DNA of 64,000 nt, from the NCBI GenBank assembly GCA_008360975.2, contig CM039182.1, forward strand, positions 146,572,656 to 146,636,655, given 5' to 3'. Below the pieces are notes generated by a model, which ran no database searches, had not been told where the DNA came from, and saw nothing but the letters and a program-made list of their open reading frames with translations. The translations under genes were made by a program, and so were the position numbers. Positions 24,791-37,655 of the stretch are shown piece by piece (the stretch's first letter is position 1; each line of letters begins with the position of its first letter). The stretch is from Lichenostomus cassidix (Eukaryota; Chordata; Aves; Passeriformes; Meliphagidae).

Positions 24791-24926
24791 ATAAATCTGC
24801 AGAAAGCAAAAAAAGAATGTGGACTAAATGGAAGCACCCCTTTCTCAAAAAAAAAATTGAGATCTTCTGTCCAGTTTAGTCCCACAAATTGCAATGCTTC
24901 AAACATTATTCATTTCATCCACATCA

Positions 24927-25100
24927 GAACAGGCTTCCTAGAGAAATGGATGTGCCATCCTTGAAAGTGTCAAATGCCAGGTTGGATGGGGCTCTGAGCA
25001 ACCCAGTCTAGTGGAAGGTGTCCCTGCCCATGGCAGGGGGCTGGAGGTAAATGGTCTTTAAGATCCATTCCAACCCAATCCATTCTGTGATTCTGTGACA
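24927..25100 (+). mobile_element. CR1 LINE fragment, 3' end
   Basis: Wording is close to consensus: 'aacaggcttcctagagaaat', 'gatgtgccatccttgaaagt', 'aggttggatggggctctgag', 'gtccctgcccatggcagggg' and the tail 'cattctgtgattctgtg'. About 175 bp. Confidence 0.92.
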
Positions 25101-26005
25101 TCATTTCCTATCCCATTTCTCAGAGAAGCTTGCAGAGATGATAATCCTCAGCTTGTTAAATCACACTCCTACCACCATGAATTCCCATACGAACAAAAGA
25201 AGATTCTTTGCTTCCCTAACAGGACAAATTTCCCTTCGTTCTTCCTGTTCTCCCCATGTAATCTGCCACAATACAGGAATTTTACTGTAAATCTGAATAA
25301 CCTTTGCAATAAACAAATTCATAATGGGTGGCTTCAGTGCACTCATTTAGCAAAACTTTCTTTGAATTATATTATATATAGGTCATGTATATCACTCTGT
25401 ATACACATATATACAGTATGTAGTCTTGTAAGCAATATGGTTATTTTCATTTACTGCAGAACCAGATAATCAAATAACTATCATCATATTTCACAGGGCA
25501 ATGAGGCAGCAATTAATACGTTAATAATTGTGCAGTGCTTTGAAAAGGTAAAGAGCTCCAAGTGCTGGGTACTATAATTAAGAAATTGCTAAGTGTTGAT
25601 AAACTGAAAACCAAAATTTCATATCTGAAATTGCTACAGAGATATTCACCCTCCATCTGTGGATGTTGCTCTTGCAGCAGCTATTGATTGCACACAGCAG
25701 TAAGCTTGAGAAGGCTTCGTTCTGGGAAACGAGTAGGTGAAATGCTGGGCTTATTCAAAGCAATAAACACCTTGCCCTGACATCAGAGGGTCTCTGTCTT
25801 CCGACTATACCAGCTACTAGGAAGAAAATTACTGCATCCCAGCCAAAACAAGGACAGAGCCTAACTTTCATAGTGAATTTTTTCAAGTTTAGGCACCAAT
25901 AGATCATTTTAAGCAAGCAGTTTGTTTTGGTTTTTGTTGTATTACCTCAAGAAGCCACCTTGTCTGTGCACAATGATTGCCTGGATTCATTGGTTATGTA
26001 CAGAA
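25101..26005. other. Unique non-coding DNA
   Basis: No gene is recognised. A TA/CATA-rich stretch lies near 25368-25420. A candidate constrained block (25490-25690) includes the near-palindrome ATTAATACGTTAAT. Confidence 0.5.
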
Positions 26006-26290
26006 AGGATCACAGAATGGTTTGGGTTGGAAGGAACCTTAAAGACCATCCAGATCTGAACCCCCTGCCATGGCAGGGACACCTTCCACCAGACCAGGTT
26101 GCTCAGAGCTACATCCAACCTGGCCTTGAACACTTCCAGGGTTGGGGCAGCCACAGCTTCTCTGGGCAACCCTCACGTTGAAGAATTTCTTCCTAATATC
26201 TAATCCAAAGCTGCTCTATTTCAGTTTGAAGCCATTGCCCCTTGACCTATCACTGCATGCTCTTGTAAAATGTTCTTCTCCATGGGCTTC
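26006..26290 (-). mobile_element. CR1 LINE fragment, inverted
   Basis: Well preserved: 'ggatcacagaatggtttggg', 'gaccaggttgctcagagcta', 'acatccaacctggccttgaa', 'tctctgggcaaccctcacg' (with a deletion of the usual 'ctgttccagtgcctcaccac') and 'gaagaatttcttcctaatat'. It fades after 'tgctcttgtaaaatg'. Confidence 0.93.
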
Positions 26291-28539
26291 AACAATTTTA
26301 TGTGAGAAAGGTAGATATGAAAAAAGGCTTCTCTGCTTCCATGCTTGGAGATCAGCTTCAGTAGCTTAAAATACCCAGAACCAGCAGACACTCTTTAAAA
26401 TTTCATCGTGTTCATTGGAATATACTCATATTTCAAACCAGGATGAATTTTTGCTTTAAAGCAGGTCCTGAAATTTTTGCTTTGTCTCAAATTCACTAAT
26501 ATCATTAGAGACTCTTGAGCAATTGATTTGCAACAAAGTTCTGTCACCTCATTCTGCACCGATCAATACAGTGACCTGCAGCAAGGAGTGACTTGGGAAG
26601 GGATCACCCTGGTTTACCATAGTGGTTAACTATTTGCGTCATCAACAAGGGAATTATTTACTGTTTTCTACTAGATTAGAGAAATCATTGAGAAATTAGC
26701 CTATCCTTTACCACAAACCAGAGATCTCAGCTGATATGTTGGCTGTCTAGAAAAGAAATTAAGTAAAAACACCCTTATGCTAATGAAAAAATACCAAATT
26801 AAAGGCAGTATGACTTGCCTTCTATGTTGTCTTCCAGTACCATGTGAAAAAACTGGTCTCAGTGGTTGTGCAGAAGATTTATATAGTGAACCTGTTTGAA
26901 ACAGCTAAGAAAACAAAATCTGCTTTTCTAGATAAAACTTGATACTGAGGTCAAGGCGGATTCATTGCAGCTCAGGTCCATTTGCAGTCTAACCTGATTT
27001 TGAAGGCACAACAAGGAGGGTAGAGAGAGTACAGGTTAATAGTGCAAACTCATGCCTAAATCCATATAAGTTAAGTTATAGGTGATTAGACTTTTCTACC
27101 CACATCATCTTCCAAATCACTGCTTTGTTTCATGGTAAGTCTTCATGCTGTCTTTCAAATCTGGAGCTGGCACCTCTGGATTGATTGCTCCCAAAACATG
27201 TTTCCTCACATTTCTAGCAAAATTAAACAAATTTAAGCAACAGCTCAGTTTGCTTTCAAAAATATATACAGATCTGCTACTTTATTTGATTTTGTGGCAG
27301 TAGTCAAAAGATCTGCAGCCTCTCCCCAGTCATGCAAATAAATCATTGAGCTGAAAAACAGCATTTGAAGCATTATGGTTTAACAGTCACTTCTGGTAAT
27401 AAAAGCATGGGGAGCACAGCCTGGGTAGATGGAAAGCCAAGACTCTCCAAGGCTCAATACAGCAGTAGGGAGCTTTCTGCATAAAGAAGAAACTTCCAGC
27501 TTGCATGCAGTTAGGTAGGCAAAAAATAGAGCTGGTTTGCTTAACACAAACCTCTTTTATGTTGGGAGAAAGCCACTAACATCTAGGAAAATGAAATGAA
27601 ATGAAAAAATCTTTTGTCTAAAGATATTTGGGCACAAGAGACTGAAAAAACACTCTGAAATGCAAAAAAAAATTACTATATCCTCTATCCTCATTTTTTG
27701 GTCAGCTATCATGATAAAATGGACTACCCTGAGCAGAGAGACACAGTAGTGTCTCAAAATTACATGACTCAAACTGACACCATGGTAGGTGTAGGGTGAC
27801 AAGGCCCAAATGCTGCAGGAAAAAGTCATTCCTTATGTTGCAAATGTCCAGATAAAACAGAAGAAATTGTGTTATGAGTGTTCCCCACAGTGTTATGAAG
27901 ACATTCAAAATAAGGAAAACATTCAGTGGGTTTGAGGGTTTTTTTTAAATCAGTCTTATACTACTGGAGGTATCCTGTGTTTCTTCTTCTTTTTCAGATT
28001 TTCTCTGGAAGTTTCTTGTCTCAGTGCACTACAAAGGCAGAAGAATGTTTTAAAGCTGCATATGTTCATGTTCGTGTTATAGTTCCAAGACAGAATTATC
28101 ATCATCAACTTCACATGATAAAGGTTGCTATCAGTTCTTAACCAGTCTAATTAAGGCTGCCTTTTCCTGAACGGAAAGATCACAGTAAAAAAATTAACTT
28201 CTAGCACCTACGCCTCATCTACCAATTTTTTTGTGTAGTTTTGAGAAGCACACAATGCTGTGTAGCATCTAATGCATTTGGAAAACTTGGAGAGGTTGCA
28301 GGGGAAATACTGGCTGAAGCACAATGAAGGATGATAAACTATCTACCTCGGTATGGCTATCACAATTAAAAAAAAAAAAAAGAAATTGAATGTGGATTAA
28401 AGGTGACTCCTCCCCTTCAGTTCACTTTTACAAAATATAGCCATGTACTGTATCCATCTCTTTTCCTCTGAAACTCTTACAAGCTCATCTCTAGGCATTC
28501 AAAGACCTGCAGATGAAATAAAGAGATCCAAGACAGTGA

Positions 28540-28720
28540 GTAACTGATCCCTCTTCTCCATTCGACACCAATCGTAATAATGAGACCTTCCTTGGAAAAT
28601 AAACAAGCTACATAATTAGTCTGCTATCCGGAGTCTCTTATATTCCTCATCTCGAGCAACATCAATCACTCACATCCCACGTTATTTCCACTCAAGCACG
28701 GCATCCTTGTCACTGCTATC
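28540..28720. other. Candidate conserved non-coding element with retained CpG
   Basis: About six CpG sites sit within 150 bp (ttCGac, atCGta, tcCGga, ctCGag, caCGtt, caCGgc) in a region where CpG is otherwise very rare. An ATAATTAG homeodomain-type site is included. No transposon wording is seen. Constraint or germline hypomethylation is inferred, not shown. Confidence 0.3.
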
Positions 28721-28828
28721 ACAGAGAATTAGTTCTGTGAGAAATTTCAAATCACATAAAGTGAAATAGAATATTGTTTACAACACTGTATGGAATCCCA
28801 TAATGTTTTATATTTTCTGCCTAAATCA

Positions 28829-28864
28829 TATCTATATATATAAAAATCATATATATATATATAT
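28829..28864. repeat. TA microsatellite, compound
   Basis: Two TA/AT runs separated by AAAATC. Confidence 0.9.
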
Positions 28865-30547
28865 GTTTCCACTTCATATTTGAGCCTTGGCAGGCTCAGA
28901 ATGATGCTCACTAGCTCAGTTAAGGCATTAGTTCACACTGTTACAAAATGCTCATGTAACTCCCTGGTGAACCAGTCAGATGTTGGAAAATAGCTTCCAG
29001 ATCACAGCAGCACAAGCCAAGCAGCACAGCACCCTTTATAAAAGCTGACTATTAAAGGATATAAGAGAAGAAAGGGGAGGAAAGGAAAGATGTAATCTGG
29101 AATTTTAGGGGACTGCACACCATTTATCTGTCACTGCCTCCTGGCCAGCTTGCTGGCTGATGACAAGAGCTACAGATGGAAAAGGTGGGAGGGAGTTAAA
29201 TGGAAAGCTGTCCAGCTTTTCAGACTGTCAACAGCTCTTCTCTGTTATTTTTTGTGAAGTTTTTTTTCAGTCTCCCTGGGGAGAATTGTTCATAGCTTTA
29301 ATTACTCTCAATTACTAAGAAAGAACATTGAAACAGAAAACAAAGACACAGCAGTTCTTCTCTGCTCCTGACTTCTGTAAGGATCATGTCACTGACTCCC
29401 ACCAGCTTCACAGGGACTCTCAGAGAACAACTGCAACAGGTCAGCAGAATTTAGGAACAGCTTCTTTCAAGGTTTGGCTGTCTGAAGCTTAATTATGAGC
29501 CATCTTTTAATGAGACCCACACACTTCCAAACTGATACCTGTTACTCTGAGCGTGACCAGTGATGTTTTTTCTAGTGATCTTTCCTCCCAGGTTGAAACT
29601 CAACAATTCCCTCAATGCAGCCTGTACAACTGAGGAAATGTCACTACAGCTAGATTTTAAATATGACATTGTTTTTCTTGCCTACCCTTTCCCTTCATAT
29701 CTTCAAAAGCCAGCTCTGTGCAAAGTGAACTGAAGAGAGTAATAAGGTTTGACAAAGATCTGAAGCCTAAATAATATCTCACCAAGGCATAAAGTCTCCT
29801 GAGCCTTCTGTAATAAATAAATGGCATACTGTAAAACACAAATGAGCATCACCATGGCTGTGATTTCATTGTCCCAATGGGGGACCTGTGCCTGGCACAG
29901 GGCCAACCATGTAATTCAATACTGAGACAGGGCACACAAATGGACCTCAGAAGGGGGATCAATTTTAATGTAATCCTGTCTACTAATCAAAAGAGACTGA
30001 GGGATTAACATTCACTAGGAAATGTCTGCTCAAAGTTGTCATAGCTCATTGGTAAAGATAGCTTTGTTTTAATTAAGACACAAAATGCGAGTTCCAGGTC
30101 TAATTTTAGCTGCAAATAATCAGTTATTGATGATGTGTCTGGCTGAATTGTTTTAACCACTCTAGAATATCGGTTTTTTAGCTAGATCAGTCGGCATGAA
30201 TTGTTTTCTCATATTGCAAGGAGACCACGTTCTCATACTGTCTTCATCCTCTTGGCATGAGTTGCCCATAGTTTCCTGTTTTCCCCATATTAATTGTTGG
30301 CCCCATGCTAAAGCTGACTCATGACTCTCCATCCACCCCTGTCTATCCCCCAGCAAGACTGTATCCCATTTTTCTAGCCTATGAAATGCTGAAAGCATCA
30401 AGTCCATCTGCACCCCTCAAAAGGTCAGATGACGTCTCAAAAACTCAAGTAAGATGTGCCAAAAATAGTTATCTCCTGCATTATCTCATCAGAGAGAGCA
30501 GAAAACACTCTGCCTGGTCTAGGCTGGGTGATTTTTCCAAAATAAGC

Positions 30548-31166
30548 AGCACTGCCTTCCTTGTATCAGCAATAGTGTGACCAGCAGGGGCAGGGCAGCG
30601 ACCATCTCCCTGTACTGGGCACTTGTGAGGCCACACCTTGAATCCTGCATTCAGTTTTGGATCCCACATGATGAGAAGGACATTGAGGTGCTGGAGTGTG
30701 TCCAGAGAAGGGAACAGAGCTGGGAAAGGGTCTGGAGCACAAGTCTGGTGAGGATCAGTTGAGGGAGCTGGGGGTGTTTAGTCTGGGAAAGGATTCTCAG
30801 GGGTCTTATTAGTCAGGGTCTCATGACTCTTTACAACCATCTGAAAGGAGGGCATAGCCAGGTGGAGGTTGCTTTCTTTTCCCAAGCAACAAGTGATGGG
30901 ATGAGAGGAAATCACCCCAAGCTGTGCCAGAGGAATCTTTTATTGGGTATTAGGAAAAATGTCTCTGTGGGGAGGGTGGTCAGGTATTGGAACAGGCTGG
31001 CCAGGCAAGTGGTAGAGTCACCATCCCTGGATGTGTCCAAAAACTGTATGGATGTGGCACTTGGGGACATGGTTTAGTGGTGGACTTGGCAGTGCTGGGT
31101 TAATTGCTGGACATAATGGTTTTGGAGGTCCTTTCCAACCTGATTGATTCTATGACTCTGTGACTC
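30548..31166 (+). mobile_element. CR1 LINE fragment with ORF2 C-terminal remnant
   Basis: About 620 bp. The left part encodes a decayed end of the CR1 ORF2 protein; a frame from 30577 reads '[19 protein letters not shown]', the typical CR1 motif '[15 protein letters not shown]'. It is followed by '[12 protein letters not shown]'. The 3' UTR follows with 'aattgctggacataatggtt' and the tail 'attctatgactctgtgact'. Stop codons and frameshifts break the frame, so no product is expected. Confidence 0.95.
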
Positions 31167-31805
31167 CAAGACTACATTCAATGACAAAGCATAAGATTTA
31201 CATCTTCTGTGCCCTGTGCCACCCCTCCAACCCCTGCATTGATTTGGAATATTGCCATCTGTAATCACCAATCCTGCAAATCTTTTGGGCTGCACACACC
31301 TTTCAAAAACACCCATCGCACAAACAGCTGTTTTCAGTGGAATGTGGGGAACTGACACTTGTGACCTACAAGAAGCTTCACCCATCAGCAGGAAAGTGCC
31401 TGCAGATGTTGTTTACACAGGGGGTACTTCCTGCTCCATCTCAGAAAGCAACAAGAGGCCAAGGCTCATCTTCACAGGGCTGACAAACACTTGCTGACCT
31501 AGTGCTGTGACACACAAGCAGCGGCTGGGCTGAGCCACAACACATGGAAAGGCAGGGGGTTTGGCTGGCATGGAGTGCACACAGTCATTTCTCCAGCTTC
31601 CCTCATTCTAGGCTTTCCTCACTCAAACGAAGCTGCACATTTTTGCTGCAAATCAAACACAACAAACTCTGGTCTCTGCAAGACCCTGGTGGCGAATGAG
31701 AAACTCCTGACACAATTTAACCAAATCTTTGGCAAAAACCCAGGTTCAGAATTGAATTTTGCATCAGGAGTCTCTGTAACAGGCCACAGATGCAGACAAT
31801 TTTGT
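31167..31805. other. Unique non-coding DNA between two CR1 copies
   Basis: About 640 bp, somewhat GC-richer than average. No repeat or exon is recognised. Confidence 0.45.
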
Positions 31806-32115
31806 AGACTCATAGAAATCATAGAATGCCTTGAGTTGAAAGGGACTGTAAAGACCATCCAGTTTCTACCCCCCTACCATGGGCAGGGACACCTTCCACA
31901 AGGCCAGCTTTCTCCAAGCCCCATCCAATCCAGCCCTGAACACTTTCAGGGATGGAGTATCCACAGCTTCTCTGGGAAACCTGTTCCAGTGACTCACCAC
32001 CCTCACAGTGAAGAATTTCTTCCTAACATCTAATCTCTCCTCTGTTAGTTTAAAACTGTTACTCCTAGTAACAGATAGTCCTGTCACTATCTGCTCATGT
32101 TCCATCATATTGATC
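31806..32115 (-). mobile_element. CR1 LINE fragment, inverted
   Basis: Begins 'gactcatagaaatcatagaa', then 'ctaccatgggcagggacacc', 'gtatccacagcttctctggg' and 'gtgactcaccaccctcacag'. The right part carries an extra 'actcctagtaacagatag' where CR1 usually has 'ccccttgtcctatcac'. Confidence 0.93.
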
Positions 32116-32764
32116 TTAAACACTGAAGCTTGAATGTGTTTTCTGATTCAACTCAAATCACAGTACATTCTTTTTCCTAATGTTGGTGCTCAAGGAGCTC
32201 CATACAAGCAGTCAGACCAAGAAGCAGAGACTAAATCCTGCATGACCAATCACAATCACACCTGACCAATCCTCTGCTGATCTCCCACTTCCTTCATTCA
32301 GACAGAATGGTTTCAAGGTGTAATTTAACTTTAAAGCCCAGGCTTTACTTCTTTGACAAGCACTCTGTTGCCTCCATCTTACTGCTGCAGAGCTGTCAGT
32401 CCTAACTCAGCCCGGATCATATCCCAGGCCTGTGGATAGCTTTGTTCCTACCCTGCCAGTACCAAGTATGGGGCCTCTTCCCCTCCCACCCACTCATTTA
32501 CAGTCAGCTGGTGCAACTGTGACTCATCCCATTCTAGTACAGACTTCAGAAACCTGTTCAAGGCATTTATTAGCTCATCTCACAGTAGCTGTAGCCTTCA
32601 TAATTAGTTGTGACCATTTAGAGAGGAATGATTTTAAATATTGCCATTTCCCCTCACTTCTTTCCCTGGCTTAGAAGAGGATGGGGTCCTTGCAGAAGGC
32701 AGCTGGCAGCAGAGACAAGAACATCATCCTGCCTGGCAAAATTGGTCCCCACCTAAGTACAGAA
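32116..32764. other. Unique non-coding DNA between two CR1 copies
   Basis: No gene or repeat is recognised. Short open frames only. Confidence 0.45.
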
Positions 32765-33400
32765 TCAATTACAAAATCAGAGAATGGGTCAGGTTGGAAG
32801 TGACCACAGTGGGGTCATCTGGTCAAACATCTCTGCTCAAGCAGGGTCATCCCAGAGCACATGGCACAGGATTGTATCTGACAGTGCTGGAATATCTCCA
32901 GTGAAGGAGACTCCACACCCTCTCTGGACAATCTGCTCAGTGCTTGGTCACTGAACAGTAAAGAAATTATTCCTGATATTCAGGTGGAACTTCCTGACCA
33001 TCAGTTCCTGCCTGTTCCTCTTGTGCCAATGCTGGGCACAAGGAGCAGAGCCTGGTCCATCTCTGAGCCCTCCCTGCAGACACTGACAGACAGGGATGAG
33101 TTTCCCTCTCAGTCATCTCATCTTGAGGCTGAACAGGCCCAGATCTCAGAGCTTATATTTGTAAGAGAGATGCTCCCATCCCTTAATGATATTTTATTGT
33201 TCTCCACTGGACACACTTGAGGAGCTCCTTGTCTCTCTTGGCCTGAGGAGCCCAGAATTGGACACAGCACTCCAGATGGCTTTCTCTAGGGCTGAGTAAA
33301 GGGACAGGATCACCTCTCTTGACCTGCTGGCAATGCTCTTCCTAATGCACCCCAGGATCCCATTGGCCTTCCTGGCCACAAGGGCACTGCTGGCTCCAGG
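32765..33400 (-). mobile_element. CR1 LINE fragment with ORF2 C-terminal remnant, inverted
   Basis: About 635 bp. On the minus strand the frame ending at 33194 reads 'ARKANGILGCIRKSIASRSR' followed by 'EVILSLYSAL'. This is a recognisable copy of the conserved end of the CR1 reverse-transcriptase ORF, here broken just downstream (usual 'RPHLE-C' altered). The 3' UTR includes 'gtggaacttcctgaccatca' and 'gtcatctcatcttgaggctg'. Confidence 0.95.
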
Positions 33401-35244
33401 GGGTCTGAATGGTTAGAACTCTACAGAAGAAGAGAGAGAAATGGGAAAGAAAGCCTTCCTGAGGAAAGATGATGATATTTTGGAAAAACACAGATTTGCT
33501 ACAAGTTGGAAGGTAAGGGAATGAAGGGAAGGAATGAAGTGAATGAAGGCAGTGAATGAAAGGAAGAACATAGGCAATCCAGCTTCTTTTTCCAGAAAAT
33601 ACAGCAATCTTAAGCACACCTAAGATGAAGGGGCTGCAGATTTCAGTAAAGATATGATATTTATTTCTGCATCACTTCAGACCTGTTCAGCACTCAGAGC
33701 TGAACAAGCTTACAGAGACAGAAACATCAACCAACAGAGGGAAGGAGCTGAGACTCTTATGACACAAAAAAGCACAAGGATAGACCCACCTCAAGAATAT
33801 CCTTTCCAAACTCAACAAAAGGAGAGGATATTTAATTTTGAAAGGGATGAACTACCCTCCAAAACCAGAGACAGGTCACCACAGTTGACTTGCTGGGATT
33901 GAGACCAAGCTGTAACAGAAATGTGGGAAGTTCCCATGCAGGAACAGCAGCAACAAGGACTGAGAGGTGAGCCCAAGACAGCAGGAGGCAATGGTCAGCA
34001 CATGTCCATGGAATTGGAGACAGGCAGGACAAACCTGCTGAAGCACCACTGACGTCAGGATGTGTTCTGGTCAGGAATTATGCCTGGGCACATTAATCCA
34101 AACCAGTAATGGCACAACACAACGTCAGAGAAGTGGCTATGAAACAATTTCCCTTGTTTCTATCTGTTTATGGAACATGGGGACTACGAGAAGTCCACTA
34201 TGTGGAGAGGTATTTTACACAACTCTGCCTCCATTTTACATGTGACCTAGGGGAGGCCGTGGAAGATGTTGGCAAATAGGGGAAAGAGGGAGGACAAGAT
34301 GTGAAGTTTCTAAGCTGAAAGAGAAAAAAGAAGGCAAAATGCTCATTGGAACTTTGCTACCTTTAGCCTTCCTGTTCTAAATATGTCATTGTAAATACTG
34401 TGGCTTTTAACAACCACTTTTTACAATTACAGCTACACGATGATGGAAAATATTAAATCCTATTATGGCACAATGGGGGTTCTTCTTGAGAGAGACACTG
34501 AATGTTTTAATCTACTGTGGCAATGCAGATGGGTCTCCTTTGAGCCCTGAAAAAGAGATTGCTAATAATTGATTTATTATAGGACAACTTCACCATGCAG
34601 ACAGGAAAGGAAAAAAAATTATTTCCAGTTTTGTTTTCCATTGTTGCAAGTATCTTATTTTTCTGTGTATGTATTGAGCTCTGGCATTCTGCAGTACCTT
34701 TTCATTTCCTCCCCTCCATTTTTCACATAGAGTTCAGCATTCTTATTTCTTATACACTGAATAAATGGAACTTTAATTTTTACCAAAAAAAAACCCCAAA
34801 CCCTAAAAAAATCCTAAGGAAGTTAATTAACAGGTTGGGTTGAGTACTTCTTTTTTTTTCTCTAATCTTGCATAACACAGTATGCAGCACCAAAGCCAGG
34901 CTTTCTGAATGCTTTTAGCAAGGAAAGCACTGTGACATTTAAAAAGCAAAGCAGAATACAGATAGTGTTCTATGTACTAAAGCCTAGTGTTATGTGCACT
35001 ATGACCTAAGAATTTCAGTTCTGATAGAAACAAACATTAAAAAAACCAAAACCCTAGATATATCTCTACATATAGATAGGGGTTTATGACCCAAGAAATA
35101 GATGCTGGAGTTCACCTTTTCACTTCAGAATACTGGAGACAAATAGCACATTGCAATACCAATGCCATAGGTTTCAGTGAAAAGTGAAAATGTCTAATTT
35201 GTGATTTCAGGATGAAACTTCATCTCTGAGGCAAAAAGCCAAGA
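33401..35244. other. Unique non-coding DNA
   Basis: Holds a degenerate GAATGAAG-type purine repeat (33507-33569). Otherwise no gene or recognised transposon. The stretch 33900-34300 is more balanced in composition and could be an unrecognised old repeat. Confidence 0.45.
33507..33569. repeat. Degenerate GGAATGAA-type tract
   Basis: Repeated GAATGAA/GGAAGG words with little pyrimidine. Confidence 0.65.
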
Positions 35245-35789
35245 CAGACTGGATGGGTGGTCTGCAAGAGGGGCAGAAAATTGGCTAAAAGGCTGCACTC
35301 AGAGAGTGGTGATCAAAGGGCACCCAGCTCTGGTCCCCACAGCTCAAGAATGACACAGAAAGACTGGAGAAGCTCCAAAGGAGTTCCATGACCTGACCTC
35401 TGAGGAATGACAGAAGGAGAGCTCTTCCCTGGAGAAGAGAAGCCTCAGGGAGAACCTCATTGCACTATTCCAATAAGCATTCCCAGGTAGCTACAAAGAG
35501 GACAGACTGTCTTTTCATGAGGCACCACATGGAGAAGACAAGGTGCAATGGTTACAATTCACACCAGAAAAGGTTTTATCCCTCTCTAAGAAAAAAAGCC
35601 TTTTCAGTGAGAGCAATCATTCCCTGGAACCACCTCTGTGTGGTCAAGGCAGAGTCTCCATCTCTGGATGTTTTTCAGATGTGACTAGGCAGGCTGCTAC
35701 ATGATCCCCTCTTGGCTCCCCTTCCCACAAAAGGCTTGGCTGAATGAATTTCTTACATCTCTTCCAATCTGGGCTATTCTATGATAATG
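35245..35789 (+). mobile_element. CR1 LINE fragment, internally rearranged
   Basis: The left end resembles the ORF2 region ('actggatgggtggtctgcaa', 'cactcagagagtggtgatca'). It jumps to 'ctctggtccccacagctcaa', then runs through 'ccctggagaagagaagcctc', 'cattccctggaaccacctct' and 'gagtctccatctctggatgt' to the tail 'attctatgataatg'. The jump implies an internal deletion. High divergence suggests an old copy. Confidence 0.85.
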
Positions 35790-37554
35790 AAAAGTTATAA
35801 AATGTGTTTCTCAGCAGGTACATTTTGTTATAATTTCCCTCAGATATTGCTTGATGCAAAAATGGATCAGGTGGGAATCTTTCCATTTTCTCAGCCTCTG
35901 TGACTTCAGCCTCTGTTTAAAATCTGATTTTAAACTCATCCTCTCATCCTCTAAGTGCAAACAGAGCACTTTTCCCTCCTTTCCCCATTTCCTTTTTTTA
36001 AATTTTCCTCTGATAGTTTTTTCCTAGTTTTTGAGGGTTTTGCTTTTGTTTCTTTGGATTTGGTTTCATTTTTTTGCAGGCTACATGTTTTAAAAGTGTT
36101 GGGTTTTTTTTAATCTACCTTTTATAGAATGCCTTTAACTTTCATAGAATGCTATCTTTATTTAAGAAAATAAAAGAGACAAATGTAAATTGTTTCACCT
36201 TCCGTTGTTCTAGGTGCTCAGCAGTGAGTTCTGCAGAGCACAACTGCACCCAGCTTGCCACATGGACTAGCTTATTGATATCAAAACCAGGAGTGAAAAC
36301 CTTTCCCATCCAATGGGAAGTTTTTCCATTAACTCCATAGAAGCTGAGACCATGAGCACCTCACCCTTCTGCCAAGAATTTCCCTAATTCTCAGCTGAAA
36401 TAACATATTCATTTTACTCAGATCCAAAGCATAGAAATCAGTATGAATTCTGGTCACCTGCTTCTGGAGCCTCCTGCTTGTGTCATATGGAGCCTCAGGA
36501 GAAAATGACCAAATTGAAATGCAGCACTTCAGGAGAGGCCATGCTTGTGGTGAGGCATTGCAATGTTTTGGAGAACTCACCCATGGGACCTGTAGCAAGA
36601 AATTTTCAGCTGGCAAGTGGGTGGGTGTTTGTGTTCAGACTCCAAATGAAAGCCCTACATTTCCCACAAAACTTTTTGACAGAAATAAAAATATTTTGAT
36701 GGATCAGAAGCACTGCATCTCGGTGAATCAACATTTTTAATTTAAGATTTTTTTTTTAAATGTAAATTACTTCTTTTTCTAAAACAATTGCATTGAAACT
36801 TAAAAAAAAACAAAACAAAACAAAAGGAGTTTCAAAACAAAACAAACCCAGAATTTTCCAACTGGATACCTTAATTTCCAGCCTTTTTCATAAACAAATT
36901 CTAGATCAATACTTCCCACAGCTTCGTGTTAATTGAAGTGAAAACATTTTTAATTTTATAAATATTTCCCTGAAGGGAAAATAAAAAAGGATGATTAATT
37001 TTCCTAGTCACAAATAGTCTTCATCCCGGTTCTTATGCACCAAATACTCTATTTACTCACAGAGGATTTTATTTCCTAAGGTACCATACACATAGAAAGG
37101 TTTTCTGAAGACTTTCCTTCCGCTCAAGTAGTCAGAATTTATTTTTAAGCCAGCAAGGGCTATGAATCATTGAAGTTAATTCTTTCCATTGTACATTATT
37201 TTGTATTCATCAACAGAGAATTTCATCTTCTTTCAGACAGCTTTGTTAAGTTGCCACAAGTCTCACCTAAGCATAATAACTCTGCATTTTCTACCGTCTT
37301 TATTACTTTGTTGATCATTAAATCAATGATCTGAAAAAAACATTGAAGGATGCATTCAACACTGATTTGGGGCTTACAGTAGGTGTGCTGAGACTTGACA
37401 AAAATCCATAAACAAAACAAGATAAATATTGTCCTTAAAATTAAAAGGGAGGAGTTTGTCTTCTGCCTCAGCAGTTCCAGTGCTACAGACTGGAGCAGCT
37501 AGAGGTTTAAATGAATAATTCAGATTCCTGGTAATAACCACCCTCTTAACCTGC
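35790..37554. other. Unique AT-rich non-coding DNA
   Basis: Contains an AAAAC-rich tract at 36801-36848 and several T runs. No exon is supported. Confidence 0.5.
36801..36848. repeat. AAAAC microsatellite, interrupted
   Basis: Two blocks of CAAAA units are separated by 'ggagtttc'. Confidence 0.85.
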
Positions 37555-37655
37555 AGATCCTCAGCGACCTGGTCTAGTGGAAGGTGTTGGGGGGTTGGAA
37601 TGAGATGATCTCTAAGATCCCTTCCAACTCAAACTGTTCAAGGATTCTGTGGTTG
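37555..37655 (+). mobile_element. CR1 LINE fragment, about 100 bp
   Basis: Reads 'cgacctggtctagtggaagg', 'ggggttggaatgagatgatc' and 'cccttccaactcaaactgtt', then a damaged tail. The 'ccctgcccatggcagg' block is deleted. Confidence 0.88.

Larger units (their letters stand above)
19466..24926. other. Unique non-coding DNA, CR1-free
   Basis: A 5.5-kb span without interspersed repeats. It carries A/C-rich microsatellites at 21748-21830 and 23962-24033. It also has non-repetitive blocks that look constrained (22860-23240 and 24590-24790). Open frames are short and unrecognised. Confidence 0.5.
26291..30547. other. Unique non-coding DNA, CR1-free
   Basis: A 4.3-kb span with no recognised interspersed repeat. 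It includes a TA microsatellite (28829-28864) and a CpG-retaining candidate constrained block (28540-28720). No exon is supported. Confidence 0.5.
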
